The notes: generated by a model not told the origin, from the letters alone. 64,000 nt of DNA from Limnohabitans_A sp048020265 (GCF_048020265.1 NZ_CP171843.1:2604001-2668000), one strand, 5' to 3'. Counted from the first letter of the stretch, positions 8,402 to 17,288 are shown. Translations and numbers: made by a program.

Positions 8402-8788
8402 TTATTCTGCTGCTTGTTCGGCAGAAGAATCAGCGCGATCAACCAATTCGACCAAGGCCATCGGTGCGTTGTCGCCCACACGGAAACCCATTTTCAGGAT
8501 ACGTGTGTAACCGCCTGGACGCTTAGCAAAACGAGGCCCCAGATCGGCGAACAATTTCACAACGCTGTCACGGTCACGCAGGCGGTTGAAAGCCAACCGC
8601 TTGTTCGACAAATTGTCTTCCTTGGCCAATGTGATCATGGGCTCAATGACACGACGCAGCTCTTTGGCTTTGGGGAGTGTGGTCTTGATGACTTCGTGCT
8701 CGATGAGCGAGTTCATCATGTTACGCAGCATGGCGAGGCGGTGCTCGCTGGTGCGGTTCAATTTACGGAGGCCGTGTCCGTGACGCAT
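8402..8788 (-). CDS. rplQ: 50S ribosomal protein L17
   Basis: A 128-residue large-subunit protein that lies near the peptide exit tunnel. It begins with the invariant MRHGHGLRKLNRTSEHR and has the GGYTRILK segment near residue 93. The C-terminus ends in an acidic, alanine-rich tail. It is the last protein gene of the alpha operon, 81 bp after rpoA, followed directly by the initiator tRNA gene. Confidence 0.97.
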   Translation of the reverse strand: MRHGHGLRKLNRTSEHRLAMLRNMMNSLIEHEVIKTTLPKAKELRRVIEPMITLAKEDNLSNKRLAFNRLRDRDSVVKLFADLGPRFAKRPGGYTRILKMGFRVGDNAPMALVELVDRADSSAEQAAE

Positions 8789-8869
8789 GGTGCTTTCCTT
8801 TCTTTATTTAACAAGCAGCCGTATCAGGTACTGCCCGTGCACACCCCGGAATTTTCCGGGAACTTCGTA

Positions 8870-9862
8870 TTATCGCTTTTCCAGACCCGCTGGCGGCCAG
8901 GCTTCGAGCTTCATACCCAAAGTCAAACCGCGGGAAGCCAAAACTTCCTTGATCTCGTTGAGTGACTTGCGACCCAAGTTAGGGGTCTTAAGCAACTCGT
9001 TCTCGGTGCGCTGAATCAGATCACCGATGTAATAAATGTTTTCTGCTTTGAGGCAGTTGGCCGAACGAACCGTGAGTTCAAGCTCGTCCACAGGTCGCAG
9101 CAAGATCGGATCGAAGCTGCCGGCACCACCGCGCTGCGCTGGCTCGTTGAATGCAGACAATTCGCTGCCTTCAAGTTGCGCAAACACCGCCAATTGCTCC
9201 ACCAGAATCTTGGCCGAAGAGCGCACGGCATCTTCTGCCGTGATCGCGCCGTTGGTCTCGATTTCGATGACCAGCTTGTCCAGATCGGTACGCTGCTCAA
9301 CACGCGCGCTTTCGACGGTGTAGCTCACACGCTTGACGGGCGAGAAAGAAGCGTCGAGCACGATGCGACCCAAAGCCTTGGTGGGCTCATCGGCAAAACG
9401 GCGCATGGTGCCAGGCACATAGCCACGGCCCTTTTCGACCTTGATCTGCATGTCCAGCTTGCCGCCTTGCGACAAATTGGCAATGACGTGATCAGGGTTG
9501 ATGATTTCCACGTCGTGAGGCGTCTGGATGTCAGCGGCCGTCACGGCGCCTTCGCCGTCTTTGCGCAAACTCAGCGTCACTTCGTCGCGGTTGTGCAGCT
9601 TGAAAACAACACCCTTGAGGTTCAACAGGATGTTGACCACGTCTTCTTGAACGCCGTCGATGGACGAGTATTCATGCACGACGCCAGCGATTGTCACTTC
9701 AGTGGCGGAATAACCCACCATGGAAGACAACAAAACGCGACGCAGCGCATTACCGAGCGTATGGCCATAGCCACGCTCGAATGGCTCCAACGTGACTTTG
9801 GCACGGTTGGCAGCCAGTTGCTCGACTTGAATAGCTTTGGGTTTCAACAGATTGGTTTGCAT
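8870..9862 (-). CDS. rpoA: RNA polymerase alpha subunit
   Basis: A 330-residue subunit that nucleates RNA polymerase assembly and contacts promoter UP elements and activators. The N-terminal dimerisation domain contains LEPFERGYGHTLGNALRRVLLSS near residue 26. The C-terminal domain contains LTVRSANCLKAENIYYIGDL and TPNLGRKSLNEIKEVL, the DNA-binding helices. It lies in the usual position between rpsD and rplQ, with a 100 bp gap upstream to rpsD. Confidence 0.98.
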   Translation of the reverse strand: MQTNLLKPKAIQVEQLAANRAKVTLEPFERGYGHTLGNALRRVLLSSMVGYSATEVTIAGVVHEYSSIDGVQEDVVNILLNLKGVVFKLHNRDEVTLSLRKDGEGAVTAADIQTPHDVEIINPDHVIANLSQGGKLDMQIKVEKGRGYVPGTMRRFADEPTKALGRIVLDASFSPVKRVSYTVESARVEQRTDLDKLVIEIETNGAITAEDAVRSSAKILVEQLAVFAQLEGSELSAFNEPAQRGGAGSFDPILLRPVDELELTVRSANCLKAENIYYIGDLIQRTENELLKTPNLGRKSLNEIKEVLASRGLTLGMKLEAWPPAGLEKR

Positions 9863-9962
9863 TCAGACTTCCTCTCAATACCCCCGGTTCGTTACACCGG
9901 TAAGGCTGATGAAGCACCCTGCCCACAATGCCTTGTGCGCCGGGAACGATTGAAACGACGTA

Positions 9963-10586
9963 TTAACGTGAATACAGTTCGACGATCAACGATTCGTTGA
10001 TGTCTGCAGCGAATTCATCGCGATCAGGCACTTTCTTGAAAGTACCTTCAGCCTTGTCGGCGTTGACTTCGACCCAAGCGGGCATGCCCACTTGAAGAGC
10101 CAATTGCAAGGCTTCGACCACGCGGTTCTGCTTCTTGGACTTTTCGCGCACAGCGATCACGTCACCGGCCTTGACCAGGTAAGAAGGAATGTTCACGGAT
10201 TGACCGTTCACAGTGATGGCCTTGTGCGACACCATTTGGCGTGCTTCAGCACGTGTGGAACCAAAGCCCATGCGGTACACGACGTTGTCGAGACGGCACT
10301 CCAGCAGACCCAAGAGGTTGGAACCTGTGTTGCCCTTGCGGCGATCGGCTTCGGCAAAGTAGCGGCGGAATTGCTTCTCCAGCACGCCGTACATGCGCTT
10401 GACTTTTTGCTTCTCGCGCAATTGCAGACCGTAGTCAGATGTGCGCTGACCCGAAGTGCGGCCATGTTGACCAGGCTTGGAGTCGAATTTGGACTTGTCC
10501 GCAATGGAGCGGCGTGCGCTCTTGAGGAACAGATCGGTGCCTTCGCGGCGAGAGAGTTTGGCCTTGGGGCCGAGGTAGCGTGCCAC
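9963..10586 (-). CDS. rpsD: 30S ribosomal protein S4
   Basis: A 207-residue primary 16S rRNA-binding protein and, in many proteobacteria, translational repressor of its own operon. It shows the ARYLGPKAKLSRREGTDL start, KQKVKRMYG, the S4 domain with RLDNVVYRMGFGSTRAEARQ, and NIPSYLVKAGD. The start codon is GTG at 10586. It lies between rpsK and rpoA, the standard alpha operon order. Confidence 0.97.
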   Translation of the reverse strand: MARYLGPKAKLSRREGTDLFLKSARRSIADKSKFDSKPGQHGRTSGQRTSDYGLQLREKQKVKRMYGVLEKQFRRYFAEADRRKGNTGSNLLGLLECRLDNVVYRMGFGSTRAEARQMVSHKAITVNGQSVNIPSYLVKAGDVIAVREKSKKQNRVVEALQLALQVGMPAWVEVNADKAEGTFKKVPDRDEFAADINESLIVELYSR

Positions 10587-10671
10587 TTGATTTTCCTTTA
10601 TGCAACTGCCGCATCAGAAATGCGGGAGCCAGGCGATGCAAGCATGGCCTGGCGGTGGGCTTGGTTTGAAA

Positions 10672-11076
10672 TTAGATACGACGACGCTTCTGAGGGCGGC
10701 AGCCGTTGTGCGGGACCGGTGTCACGTCGGCGATCGAAGTGATACGGATTCCCAATGCACCCAGGGCACGAACCGAAGACTCGCGACCAGGACCTGGGCC
10801 CTTGATTTCGACGTCCAGGTTTTTGATGCCTTGTTCTTGTGCAGCACGACCTGCGACTTCAGATGCGACCTGGGCTGCAAAAGGTGTCGACTTGCGCGAA
10901 CCCTTGAAGCCTTGGCCACCCGAAGAAGCCCACGACAAGGCGTTGCCCTGGCGGTCGGTGATCGTGATGATGGTGTTGTTGAAAGACGCGTGCACGTGTG
11001 CGATGCCGTCGGCAATGTTCTTGCGGACTTTTTTGCGAACACGTTGTGATGCGCTGTTGGATTGTGCTTTAGCCAT
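10672..11076 (-). CDS. rpsK: 30S ribosomal protein S11
   Basis: A 134-residue platform protein of the small subunit. Diagnostic segments are HVHASFNNTIITITDRQGNALSW and the C-terminal DVTPVPHNGCRPPKRRRI-like tail, here with PQKRRRI. The N-terminal extension is basic and serine-rich. ATG 11076 is 19 bp after rpsM. The neighbouring order rpsM-rpsK-rpsD is the canonical alpha operon. Confidence 0.97.
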   Translation of the reverse strand: MAKAQSNSASQRVRKKVRKNIADGIAHVHASFNNTIITITDRQGNALSWASSGGQGFKGSRKSTPFAAQVASEVAGRAAQEQGIKNLDVEIKGPGPGRESSVRALGALGIRITSIADVTPVPHNGCRPQKRRRI

Positions 11077-11095
11077 GGTGGTCTCTCAGTCCTGC

Positions 11096-11461
11096 TTATT
11101 TCTTCAGAGCCGCTGCGCCTTTGCGCGGACCCTTGCGAGTGCGTGCATTGGTGCGTGTACGCTGACCGCGCATGGGCAAACCGCGACGATGACGGAAACC
11201 GCGGTAGCAACCAATGTCCATCAAACGCTTGATGTTCATGGTGGTTTCGCGGCGCAGATCACCTTCAATGGTGAAAGCTGCGATCTGGTCGCGGATTTTC
11301 TCGAGATCAGCGTCCGTCAGATCCTTGATCTTTTTGGAATAAGCGATGCCGGAAGCTTCGCAGATTTGTCGAGCGCGGGTGCGTCCAATACCGAAAATGG
11401 CGGTCAGGCCAATTTCAGCATGTTTGTGCGGCGGAATGTTGATGCCAGCGATACGTGCCAT
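11096..11461 (-). CDS. rpsM: 30S ribosomal protein S13
   Basis: A 121-residue head protein that contacts the P-site tRNA and the large subunit. It has the ARIAGINIPPHKHAEIGLTAIFGIG beginning, the helix-two-turn-helix region and the C-terminal RGLPMRGQRTRTNARTRKG tail. It follows rpmJ by 24 bp and starts at ATG 11461. Confidence 0.97.
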   Translation of the reverse strand: MARIAGINIPPHKHAEIGLTAIFGIGRTRARQICEASGIAYSKKIKDLTDADLEKIRDQIAAFTIEGDLRRETTMNIKRLMDIGCYRGFRHRRGLPMRGQRTRTNARTRKGPRKGAAALKK

Positions 11462-11485
11462 TTTCGTCCTCTAAAACTAATTCAA

Positions 11486-11599
11486 TCAGCCTTGACGCTG
11501 CTTGTGACGTGGATCTGTGCAAATCACACGAACAACGCCTTTACGGCGAATGATTTTGCAGTTGCGGCAAATTTTTTTCACCGAAGCCGAAACTCTCAT
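11486..11599 (-). CDS. rpmJ: 50S ribosomal protein L36
   Basis: A 37-residue protein, the smallest of the large subunit, read from ATG 11599 to TGA 11486. It starts MRVSASVKKICRNC and ends DPRHKQRQG. Cys11, Cys14, Cys27 and His32 form the zinc-binding set, so this is the zinc-dependent form. It lies between secY and rpsM. The infA gene, which in Burkholderia lies just before rpmJ, is absent from the 103 bp gap after secY. Confidence 0.96.
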   Translation of the reverse strand: MRVSASVKKICRNCKIIRRKGVVRVICTDPRHKQRQG

Positions 11600-11702
11600 G
11601 GTTCTCTCCTAAAACTCGTCTAACCCTGGACTTTGCTGACCAGGTGAAAATTGTGGCCCTGCGCAAAACACAGGGATCTTTACCAAACCCGAACCAAGTC
11701 AC

Positions 11703-13022
11703 TCAGGACTTGAAACTCGCCTTCTTCAAAAGCGAATCGTATTGTTGCGACATCAAGTAATTTTGTACTTGTGCCATGAAATCCATGGTCACGACCACAA
11801 TGATCAGCAACGAGGTGCCGCCAAAGTAAAACGGAACATTGTATTTCAGAATCAGAAACTCAGGCAGCAAACACACGAAAGTGATGTAAGCCGCGCCCAC
11901 TGCCGTCAATCGCAGCAAGATCTTGTCGATGTATTTGGCTGTCTGATCACCTGGGCGAATGCCTGGAATGAAGGCCCCGCTTTTCTTCAAGTTGTCTGCT
12001 GTTTCACGGCTGTTGAAAACCAACGCGGTGTAGAAAAAGCAGAAAAACACGATGGCTGCGGCATAGAACATTACATAGACAGGCTGTCCAGGCGCCAAAG
12101 CATTGGCTACATCCTTGAAGAATCGAACGACCACACTCTCAGACGAGCCCGAACTGAACCAGCCAATCAGGGTTGCAGGCAACAAAATGATCGACGAAGC
12201 GAAGATCGGGGGGATCACGCCTGCCATGTTCAGCTTGAGTGGCAAGTGCGATGACTGTCCGCCATACACCTTGTTACCCACCTGACGGCGTGCGTAATTC
12301 ACCAAAATCTTGCGCTGCCCGCGTTCCACGAAGACCACGAAATAAGTGACCAACGCCACCACCACAATGATCATCATCGAGACCAAGGGGTTCATGGCTC
12401 CCGTGCGCACCAGTTCAAACAAACCGCCCAATGCACTGGGCAACCCAGCAGCGATGCCTGCAAAGATCAGGATCGAGATGCCATTGCCCAAGCCGCGCTC
12501 AGTGATTTGTTCGCCCAACCACATCAAGAAGATGGAGCCAGCGGTCAAACTCACCACAGCCGTTATGCGGAAACCCATGCCAGGATTGATGACCAAACCT
12601 GCAGAAGCCTCCAACGCTACGGCGATACCGAACGATTGAAAGATGGCCAGACCCAAAGCACCAAAACGTGTGTATTGAGTAATTTTCCTGCGGCCGGCTT
12701 CGCCTTCCTTCTTCATCTGCTCAAAGGCAGGCAAAACATAGGTCAGCAACTGCATCACGATGGACGCAGAAATGTACGGCATGATGCCCAAGGCAAAAAT
12801 GGTAAACCGCGACAGCGCACCACCCGAGAACATGTTGAACAGGTTCAGGATGCCGCCCTGCTGACCATTGAACAACTGCTTGAGCTGCTCAGGGTCAATG
12901 CCGGGAACCGGAATGTGAGCGCCCGCACGGTAAACCACCAGCGCGAGCAGCAAGAACAGGAGTCGGCGACGGAGGTCTCCGAACTTGTCTGTCTTGGCTG
13001 TCTGATTAGCGCTGGTTGCCAC
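11703..13022 (-). CDS. secY: Protein translocase subunit SecY
   Basis: A 439-residue inner-membrane channel of the Sec translocon with about ten hydrophobic segments. Typical signatures are the plug-region SGGALSRFTIFALGIMPYISASIVMQLL, GEQITERGLGNGISILIFAGI and PGIRPGDQTAKYID. The start codon is GTG at 13022. It follows rplO by 22 bp, the usual end of the spc operon. Confidence 0.97.
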   Translation of the reverse strand: MATSANQTAKTDKFGDLRRRLLFLLLALVVYRAGAHIPVPGIDPEQLKQLFNGQQGGILNLFNMFSGGALSRFTIFALGIMPYISASIVMQLLTYVLPAFEQMKKEGEAGRRKITQYTRFGALGLAIFQSFGIAVALEASAGLVINPGMGFRITAVVSLTAGSIFLMWLGEQITERGLGNGISILIFAGIAAGLPSALGGLFELVRTGAMNPLVSMMIIVVVALVTYFVVFVERGQRKILVNYARRQVGNKVYGGQSSHLPLKLNMAGVIPPIFASSIILLPATLIGWFSSGSSESVVVRFFKDVANALAPGQPVYVMFYAAAIVFFCFFYTALVFNSRETADNLKKSGAFIPGIRPGDQTAKYIDKILLRLTAVGAAYITFVCLLPEFLILKYNVPFYFGGTSLLIIVVVTMDFMAQVQNYLMSQQYDSLLKKASFKS

Positions 13023-13044
13023 GGTGTGTCTCGCCTCTCAACAT

Positions 13045-13476
13045 TCAGGCCACGGAGCCACCAGCAGCTTCGATCGCTGCTTTGGCACCTGCAGTCGCAC
13101 CAATGCCTGTCAGTTTGACGGCTTTGGCGAGTTCGCCTGACTTGATCACCTTGACCACTTTGGCCATTTGCGACACCAAACCGGCTTGTTTCAATGTCAA
13201 CACATCCACTTCAGACAAGTCCAGACGGGACAAGGTCGTCAAAGTGATTTCTGCGTTGTACTTGAGCAAATGTGACTTGAAGCCACGCTTGGGCAGACGA
13301 CGCTGCAAAGGCATTTGACCGCCTTCGAAGCCCACCTTGTGGTAGCCACCCGAACGGGACTTTTGACCTTTGTGACCACGGCCGGCGGTTTTACCCAGAC
13401 CCGAACCGATACCACGGCCCACACGACGTGCGGCGTGCTTGGAGCCTTCTGCGGGCTTGATGCTATTGAGTTCCAT
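13045..13476 (-). CDS. rplO: 50S ribosomal protein L15
   Basis: A 143-residue late-assembly protein of the large subunit. It has the basic GRGIGSGLGKTAGRGHKGQKSR extension and the GFEGGQMPLQRRLPKRGF segment. Two ATG codons are adjacent; 13476 gives the usual MELNSIKPAEG start and lies 6 nt from GAGG, so it is preferred to 13479. It sits between rpmD and secY. Confidence 0.96.
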   Translation of the reverse strand: MELNSIKPAEGSKHAARRVGRGIGSGLGKTAGRGHKGQKSRSGGYHKVGFEGGQMPLQRRLPKRGFKSHLLKYNAEITLTTLSRLDLSEVDVLTLKQAGLVSQMAKVVKVIKSGELAKAVKLTGIGATAGAKAAIEAAGGSVA

Positions 13477-13486
13477 CATCGGCCTC

Positions 13487-13669
13487 TTAGAGAACTTTGA
13501 CCAGGTAGCTGATCTTGTTGATCATGCCGCGCACGGCGGGCGTGTCTTGCAACTCGCTCACAGAGTTCAGCTTGCGCAAGCCCAGACCACGCACAGTGGC
13601 GCGATGGGACTCTTTGGTGCCAATCGGGCTGCGAACCAGTTGGACTTTCACGGTAGATTGTGTCGTCAT
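13487..13669 (-). CDS. rpmD: 50S ribosomal protein L30
   Basis: A 60-residue large-subunit protein with the VKVQLVRSPIGTKESHRATVRGLGL core followed by MINKISYLVKV. Size and position between rpsE and rplO are standard. Confidence 0.96.
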   Translation of the reverse strand: MTTQSTVKVQLVRSPIGTKESHRATVRGLGLRKLNSVSELQDTPAVRGMINKISYLVKVL

Positions 13670-13683
13670 GTTCGATCTCCAGT

Positions 13684-14202
13684 TCAGCCGAACAACTCTT
13701 CAACCGACTTGCCGCGCTTGGCCGCCACGTTGGAAGCTGTTGTGCAATTGGACAAAGCGTCCAAAGTGGCACGAACCATGTTGTAAGGATTGGACGAACC
13801 ATGGCTCTTGGCCACGATGTCGGTGATACCCACCACTTCGAACACAGCGCGCATAGGACCACCAGCGATGATGCCGGTACCTTTGGGGGCTGGTGCCATC
13901 ATGACGCGGGCAGCGCCGTGGTGACCGTTCACCGCGTGGTGGATCGTGCCGTTCTTGAGGTGAACTTTGGCCAGGTTGCGACGGGCTTCTTCCATCGCCT
14001 TTTGCACGGCAGCAGGCACTTCTTTCGACTTGCCCTTGCCCATGCCGACTTTACCGTCGCCATCACCGACCACAGTCAAAGCGGCGAAACCGAGGATACG
14101 GCCACCCTTGACCACCTTGGTCACGCGGTTGACCGCGATCATCTTCTCGCGCAGACCGTCTTCAGGACCGTCGCTCTGCGGTTTTGCTGTAAATTTAGCC
14201 AT
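13684..14202 (-). CDS. rpsE: 30S ribosomal protein S5
   Basis: A 172-residue small-subunit protein involved in decoding accuracy. The double-stranded RNA-binding part has EKMIAVNRVTKVVKGGRILGF and VGDGDGKVGMGKGKSKEVP; the C-terminal part has PAPKGTGIIAGGPMRAVFE. It is placed between rplR and rpmD with short gaps. Confidence 0.97.
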   Translation of the reverse strand: MAKFTAKPQSDGPEDGLREKMIAVNRVTKVVKGGRILGFAALTVVGDGDGKVGMGKGKSKEVPAAVQKAMEEARRNLAKVHLKNGTIHHAVNGHHGAARVMMAPAPKGTGIIAGGPMRAVFEVVGITDIVAKSHGSSNPYNMVRATLDALSNCTTASNVAAKRGKSVEELFG

Positions 14203-14219
14203 TTGTAACTCCGATCCGT

Positions 14220-14585
14220 TTAGAACTGCAGACCTGCTTCACGGGCCGCTTCGGCCAAAGCCTTGACACGACCGTGGTAAGCGAAACCTGCGCGGTCGAA
14301 GGCGACCTTCTCAACGCCAGCAGCTTTTGCTTTTTCAGCAATGCGCTTGCCAATGACTGCGGCAGCAGCGGCATTGCCGCCTTTGCCTGTAGCGCCCAGA
14401 GCCGTGCGCACTTCGGCTTCAGCTGTAGAGGCACTGGCCAACACTTTGGTACCGCAGCCAGAAATAACGCTGGCGTAGATGTGCAGGTTGGTACGGTTCA
14501 CGGTCAAACGGGCCACGCCTTGCTGTGCAATGCGGATGCGTGTTTGACGTGCACGACGGAGACGCTGCTCTTTCTTGGTCAACAT
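14220..14585 (-). CDS. rplR: 50S ribosomal protein L18
   Basis: A 121-residue 5S rRNA-binding protein. It shows the basic N-terminus (KKEQRLRRARQTRIRI), RLTVNRTNLHIYASVI and the C-terminal AFDRAGFAYHGRVKALAEAARE. It lies between rplF (12 bp gap) and rpsE. Confidence 0.97.
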   Translation of the reverse strand: MLTKKEQRLRRARQTRIRIAQQGVARLTVNRTNLHIYASVISGCGTKVLASASTAEAEVRTALGATGKGGNAAAAAVIGKRIAEKAKAAGVEKVAFDRAGFAYHGRVKALAEAAREAGLQF

Positions 14586-14596
14586 GATGCAGCTCC

Positions 14597-15130
14597 TTAT
14601 TTCTTCTTAGTCTCTTTGATCGTGATCTTCTCATCCGAATAACGGATGCCTTTGCCCTTGTATGGCTCAGGAGGACGAACAGCACGAATCTCAGCGGCAA
14701 TTTGGCCAACACGCTGACGGTCGGCACCCTTGATCACGATTTCAGTCGCGCTAGGGGTGGCCACCGTGATGCCCGCAGGCATGTCGATGTTGACGGGGTG
14801 TGAATAACCAACAGCCAGGTTCAACTTGGCGCCAGAGGCAGCCGCCTTGTAACCCACGCCAACCAGGTTCAACTTCTTTTCGAAGCCTTTGGTCACGCCA
14901 GTCACCATATTGTTCACCAGCTGACGCAAGGTGCCGCTCATGGCATTGGCTTCACGCGAATCATTGGCGGGGGCAAAGCTGAGCTTGCCACCTTCGTTGT
15001 TCACGGTCACCAGGGTGTTGGCGGCGATGGCCAGCTGACCACCAGCGCCCTTCACACTGATTTGTGTTGCATTGATCGACACATCCACGCCAGCGGGGAT
15101 GATCACAGGCATTTTTCCTACGCGGGACAT
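14597..15130 (-). CDS. rplF: 50S ribosomal protein L6
   Basis: A 177-residue protein near the sarcin-ricin loop. It starts MSRVGKMPVIIPAGVDV and ends with the GADRQRVGQIAAEIR and PPEPYKGKGIRY region. ATG 15130 is the canonical start; a longer in-frame reading would overlap rpsH. It lies 13 bp after rpsH. Confidence 0.97.
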   Translation of the reverse strand: MSRVGKMPVIIPAGVDVSINATQISVKGAGGQLAIAANTLVTVNNEGGKLSFAPANDSREANAMSGTLRQLVNNMVTGVTKGFEKKLNLVGVGYKAAASGAKLNLAVGYSHPVNIDMPAGITVATPSATEIVIKGADRQRVGQIAAEIRAVRPPEPYKGKGIRYSDEKITIKETKKK

Positions 15131-15143
15131 TCTTTTTCTCCCT

Positions 15144-15539
15144 TTAAGCGACGTAGCACAGCACTTCGCCGCCGACACCGGCTGCACGCGCTTTGCGATC
15201 GGTCATCACGCCCTGAGGGGTGGTGACGATGGCCACGCCCAAGCCGTTTTGGACTTGAGGAATAGCATCACGGCCTTTGTACACACGCAGGCCAGGGCGG
15301 CTCACGCGCTCAATGCGCTCGATCACGGGGCGACCAGCGTAATACTTCAGGGCGATTTCGAGAACGGACTTGCCGTCTTCGGATTTGACTTGGAAGCCGT
15401 CAATGTAGCCTTCATCTTTCAGCACTTGGGCGATGGCCACCTTCACTTTAGAAGATGGAACCAACACGTTGGCTTTCGAAACCATTTGTGCGTTGCGGAT
15501 GCGGGTCAACAGATCGGCAATAGGATCACTCATGCTCAT
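15144..15539 (-). CDS. rpsH: 30S ribosomal protein S8
   Basis: A 131-residue central-domain 16S rRNA-binding protein, and in E. coli the repressor of the spc operon. It starts MSMSDPIADLLTRIRNAQ and has SRPGLRVYKG and GVAIVTTPQGVMTDRKAR. It is located between rpsN and rplF. Confidence 0.97.
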   Translation of the reverse strand: MSMSDPIADLLTRIRNAQMVSKANVLVPSSKVKVAIAQVLKDEGYIDGFQVKSEDGKSVLEIALKYYAGRPVIERIERVSRPGLRVYKGRDAIPQVQNGLGVAIVTTPQGVMTDRKARAAGVGGEVLCYVA

Positions 15540-15557
15540 GTTGTTCTCTCCTGCCGA

Positions 15558-15863
15558 TTACCAGCTGGCCTTGGTCACGCCCGGAATATTGCCTGCGAAG
15601 GCAAGTTCACGGATCTTGGCGCGGCCCAGACCAAATTGACGGAACGTACCGCGTGGGCGACCGGTGATTTCACAGCGGTTGCGTTGACGGGTCGGGTTGG
15701 CGTTGCGCGGAAGCTTTTGCAGACCCAGACGGGCAGCTGCACGCTCTTCATCACTGCGCTTGGCATCGTTGGCGATGGCTTTCAATTCCGCGTATTTTTT
15801 CGCGAATTTGGCCGCCAGTTTTTCACGCTTGAGCTCACGCTCGATCAAAGCTACTTTAGCCAC
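15558..15863 (-). CDS. rpsN: 30S ribosomal protein S14, zinc-independent form
   Basis: A 101-residue head protein. The length and the lack of paired CxxC motifs mark it as the long, zinc-independent type. It has NRCEITGRPRGTFRQFGLGR and ends GNIPGVTKASW. The start is GTG at 15863, 8 bp after the rplE stop; an upstream ATG would lie deep in rplE and add unrelated residues. Confidence 0.96.
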   Translation of the reverse strand: MAKVALIERELKREKLAAKFAKKYAELKAIANDAKRSDEERAAARLGLQKLPRNANPTRQRNRCEITGRPRGTFRQFGLGRAKIRELAFAGNIPGVTKASW

Positions 15864-15871
15864 GTGACACC

Positions 15872-16417
15872 TCAGTTCTTGAAGGGGAAGCGGAAAGCCG
15901 CCAGAAGAGCTTTGCACTCCTCGTCCGACTTGGCCGTTGTGGTGATGCTGATGTTGAGACCACGCAAGGCATCGACCTTGTCGTACTCAATCTCAGGGAA
16001 AATGATCTGCTCTTTGACGCCGATGTTGTAGTTGCCACGGCCATCGAAGGCGCGGCCAGAAATACCACGGAAGTCACGAACGCGAGGCAGAGCCACGGTC
16101 ACGAAACGGTCCAGGAATTCGTACATCTGAACGCCGCGCAGAGTGACCATGCAACCAATAGGCTGTTGCTCACGGATCTTGAAGCCGGCAATCGCTTTCT
16201 TGGCCTTGGTCACCACAGGCTTCTGGCCTGCGATTTTGGTCAAGTCGCTCACGGCGTGGTCCATGACTTTCTTGTCAGCCACCGCCTCAGACACACCCAT
16301 GTTCAAAGTGATCTTGGTGATGCGAGGAACCTGCATAGGCGACTTGTAGCCAAACTTGGCTGTCAGGTCAGCAGCGATTTTCTCGCGGAAGAGTTTTTGC
16401 AAACGTGCCATGCTCAT
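15872..16417 (-). CDS. rplE: 50S ribosomal protein L5
   Basis: A 181-residue 5S rRNA-binding protein contacting the P-site tRNA. Signatures are PRITKITLNMGVSEA, KKAIAGFKIREQQPIG, MYEFLDRFVTVALPRVRDFRG and NYNIGVKEQIIFPEI. Its ATG at 16417 overlaps the rplX stop as ATGA; an internal ATG two codons later is possible. Confidence 0.97.
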   Translation of the reverse strand: MSMARLQKLFREKIAADLTAKFGYKSPMQVPRITKITLNMGVSEAVADKKVMDHAVSDLTKIAGQKPVVTKAKKAIAGFKIREQQPIGCMVTLRGVQMYEFLDRFVTVALPRVRDFRGISGRAFDGRGNYNIGVKEQIIFPEIEYDKVDALRGLNISITTTAKSDEECKALLAAFRFPFKN

Positions 16418-16734
16418 GCCACCTTGATTTCTTCGCCGCTGGACTTGTAAACGCGAACGCGTTTGCCGTCAGCTTGCAGCTTGATGCCCACACGATCAGC
16501 CTTGCCAGTTGCAGCGTTGAAAATCGCCACATTGGATTGGTGAATCGGCATGGCCTTTTCGATGATGCCGCCAGTTGTGCCCTTCATGGGGTTTGGCTTG
16601 GCGTGCTTTTTGACGATGTTGATGCCGTCGATCAACAGGTGCGAATCGCTGGCGCGCGACGACACTTTGCCGCGCTTGCCTTTATCACGACCTGTGATGA
16701 CGATGACTTCGTCGCCTGTGCGAATCTTGTTCAT
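16414..16734 (-). CDS. rplX: 50S ribosomal protein L24
   Basis: A 106-residue assembly-initiating protein of the large subunit with a KOW motif (RTGDEVIVITGRDKGKRGKV). The central VKKHAKPNPMKGTTGGIIEKAMPIHQSN region is typical, kept here as positional evidence. It lies 9 bp after rplN and overlaps rplE by 4 bp. Confidence 0.97.
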   Translation of the reverse strand: MNKIRTGDEVIVITGRDKGKRGKVSSRASDSHLLIDGINIVKKHAKPNPMKGTTGGIIEKAMPIHQSNVAIFNAATGKADRVGIKLQADGKRVRVYKSSGEEIKVA

Positions 16735-16743
16735 GGCGCGTCC

Positions 16744-17112
16744 TTACAGTACTTCAGGAGCCAGGGACACGATCTTCATGAACTTCTCGGTACGCAGTTC
16801 ACGCGTGACCGGGCCGAAGATGCGGGTGCCGATGGGCTCCAACTTGGCGTTCAGCAACACAGCGGCGTTGCCATCGAATTTGATGAGCGAGCCATCGCCA
16901 CGGCGGATGCCTTTGGCAGTGCGAACCACCACAGCACTGTAGATCTCGCCTTTTTTGACGCGACCACGTGGGGCGGCTTCTTTAACGCTCACTTTGATGA
17001 TGTCGCCAACACTTGCATAGCGACGCTTGGACCCGCCGAGCACCTTGATGCACAGCACGGACTTGGCGCCGGTGTTGTCGGCCACATCCAACCGAGATTC
17101 TGTCTGGATCAT
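16744..17112 (-). CDS. rplN: 50S ribosomal protein L14
   Basis: A 122-residue protein at the subunit interface. It starts MIQTESRLDVADNTGAK and has LGGSKRRYASVGDII and RIFGPVTRELR. Here it is the first gene of the block: upstream lies glpD on the same strand, not rpsQ, so the S10-operon genes that usually precede rplN are elsewhere. A candidate promoter is found about 150 bp upstream. Confidence 0.97.
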   Translation of the reverse strand: MIQTESRLDVADNTGAKSVLCIKVLGGSKRRYASVGDIIKVSVKEAAPRGRVKKGEIYSAVVVRTAKGIRRGDGSLIKFDGNAAVLLNAKLEPIGTRIFGPVTRELRTEKFMKIVSLAPEVL

Positions 17113-17259
17113 TTCTTTGTTCCCAACTTGTATTTCTCGCCCACAAGCCTTGCAGCCCGCACGCAGAAATCAGTCTTGGACCCGTCATTCACACCGCAAA
17201 CCACTCGCAGCGCTTCAGATTGGGCAGATACTTACGCCTTTTGCAAGGCGAAGCCCACG

Positions 17260-17288
17260 ATTATGCTCGAAAAGCGAGCGTCACGCAA
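17260..17288 (-). promoter_or_regulatory. Candidate promoter of the rplN-rplQ block
   Basis: On the minus strand TTGCGT and CATAAT are separated by exactly 17 bp (three of six and five of six consensus matches). Transcription would start near 17253, giving a leader of about 140 nt before rplN. The region between the glpD stop and rplN has no gene, which fits an independent transcription unit for the ribosomal block. Confidence 0.6.
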
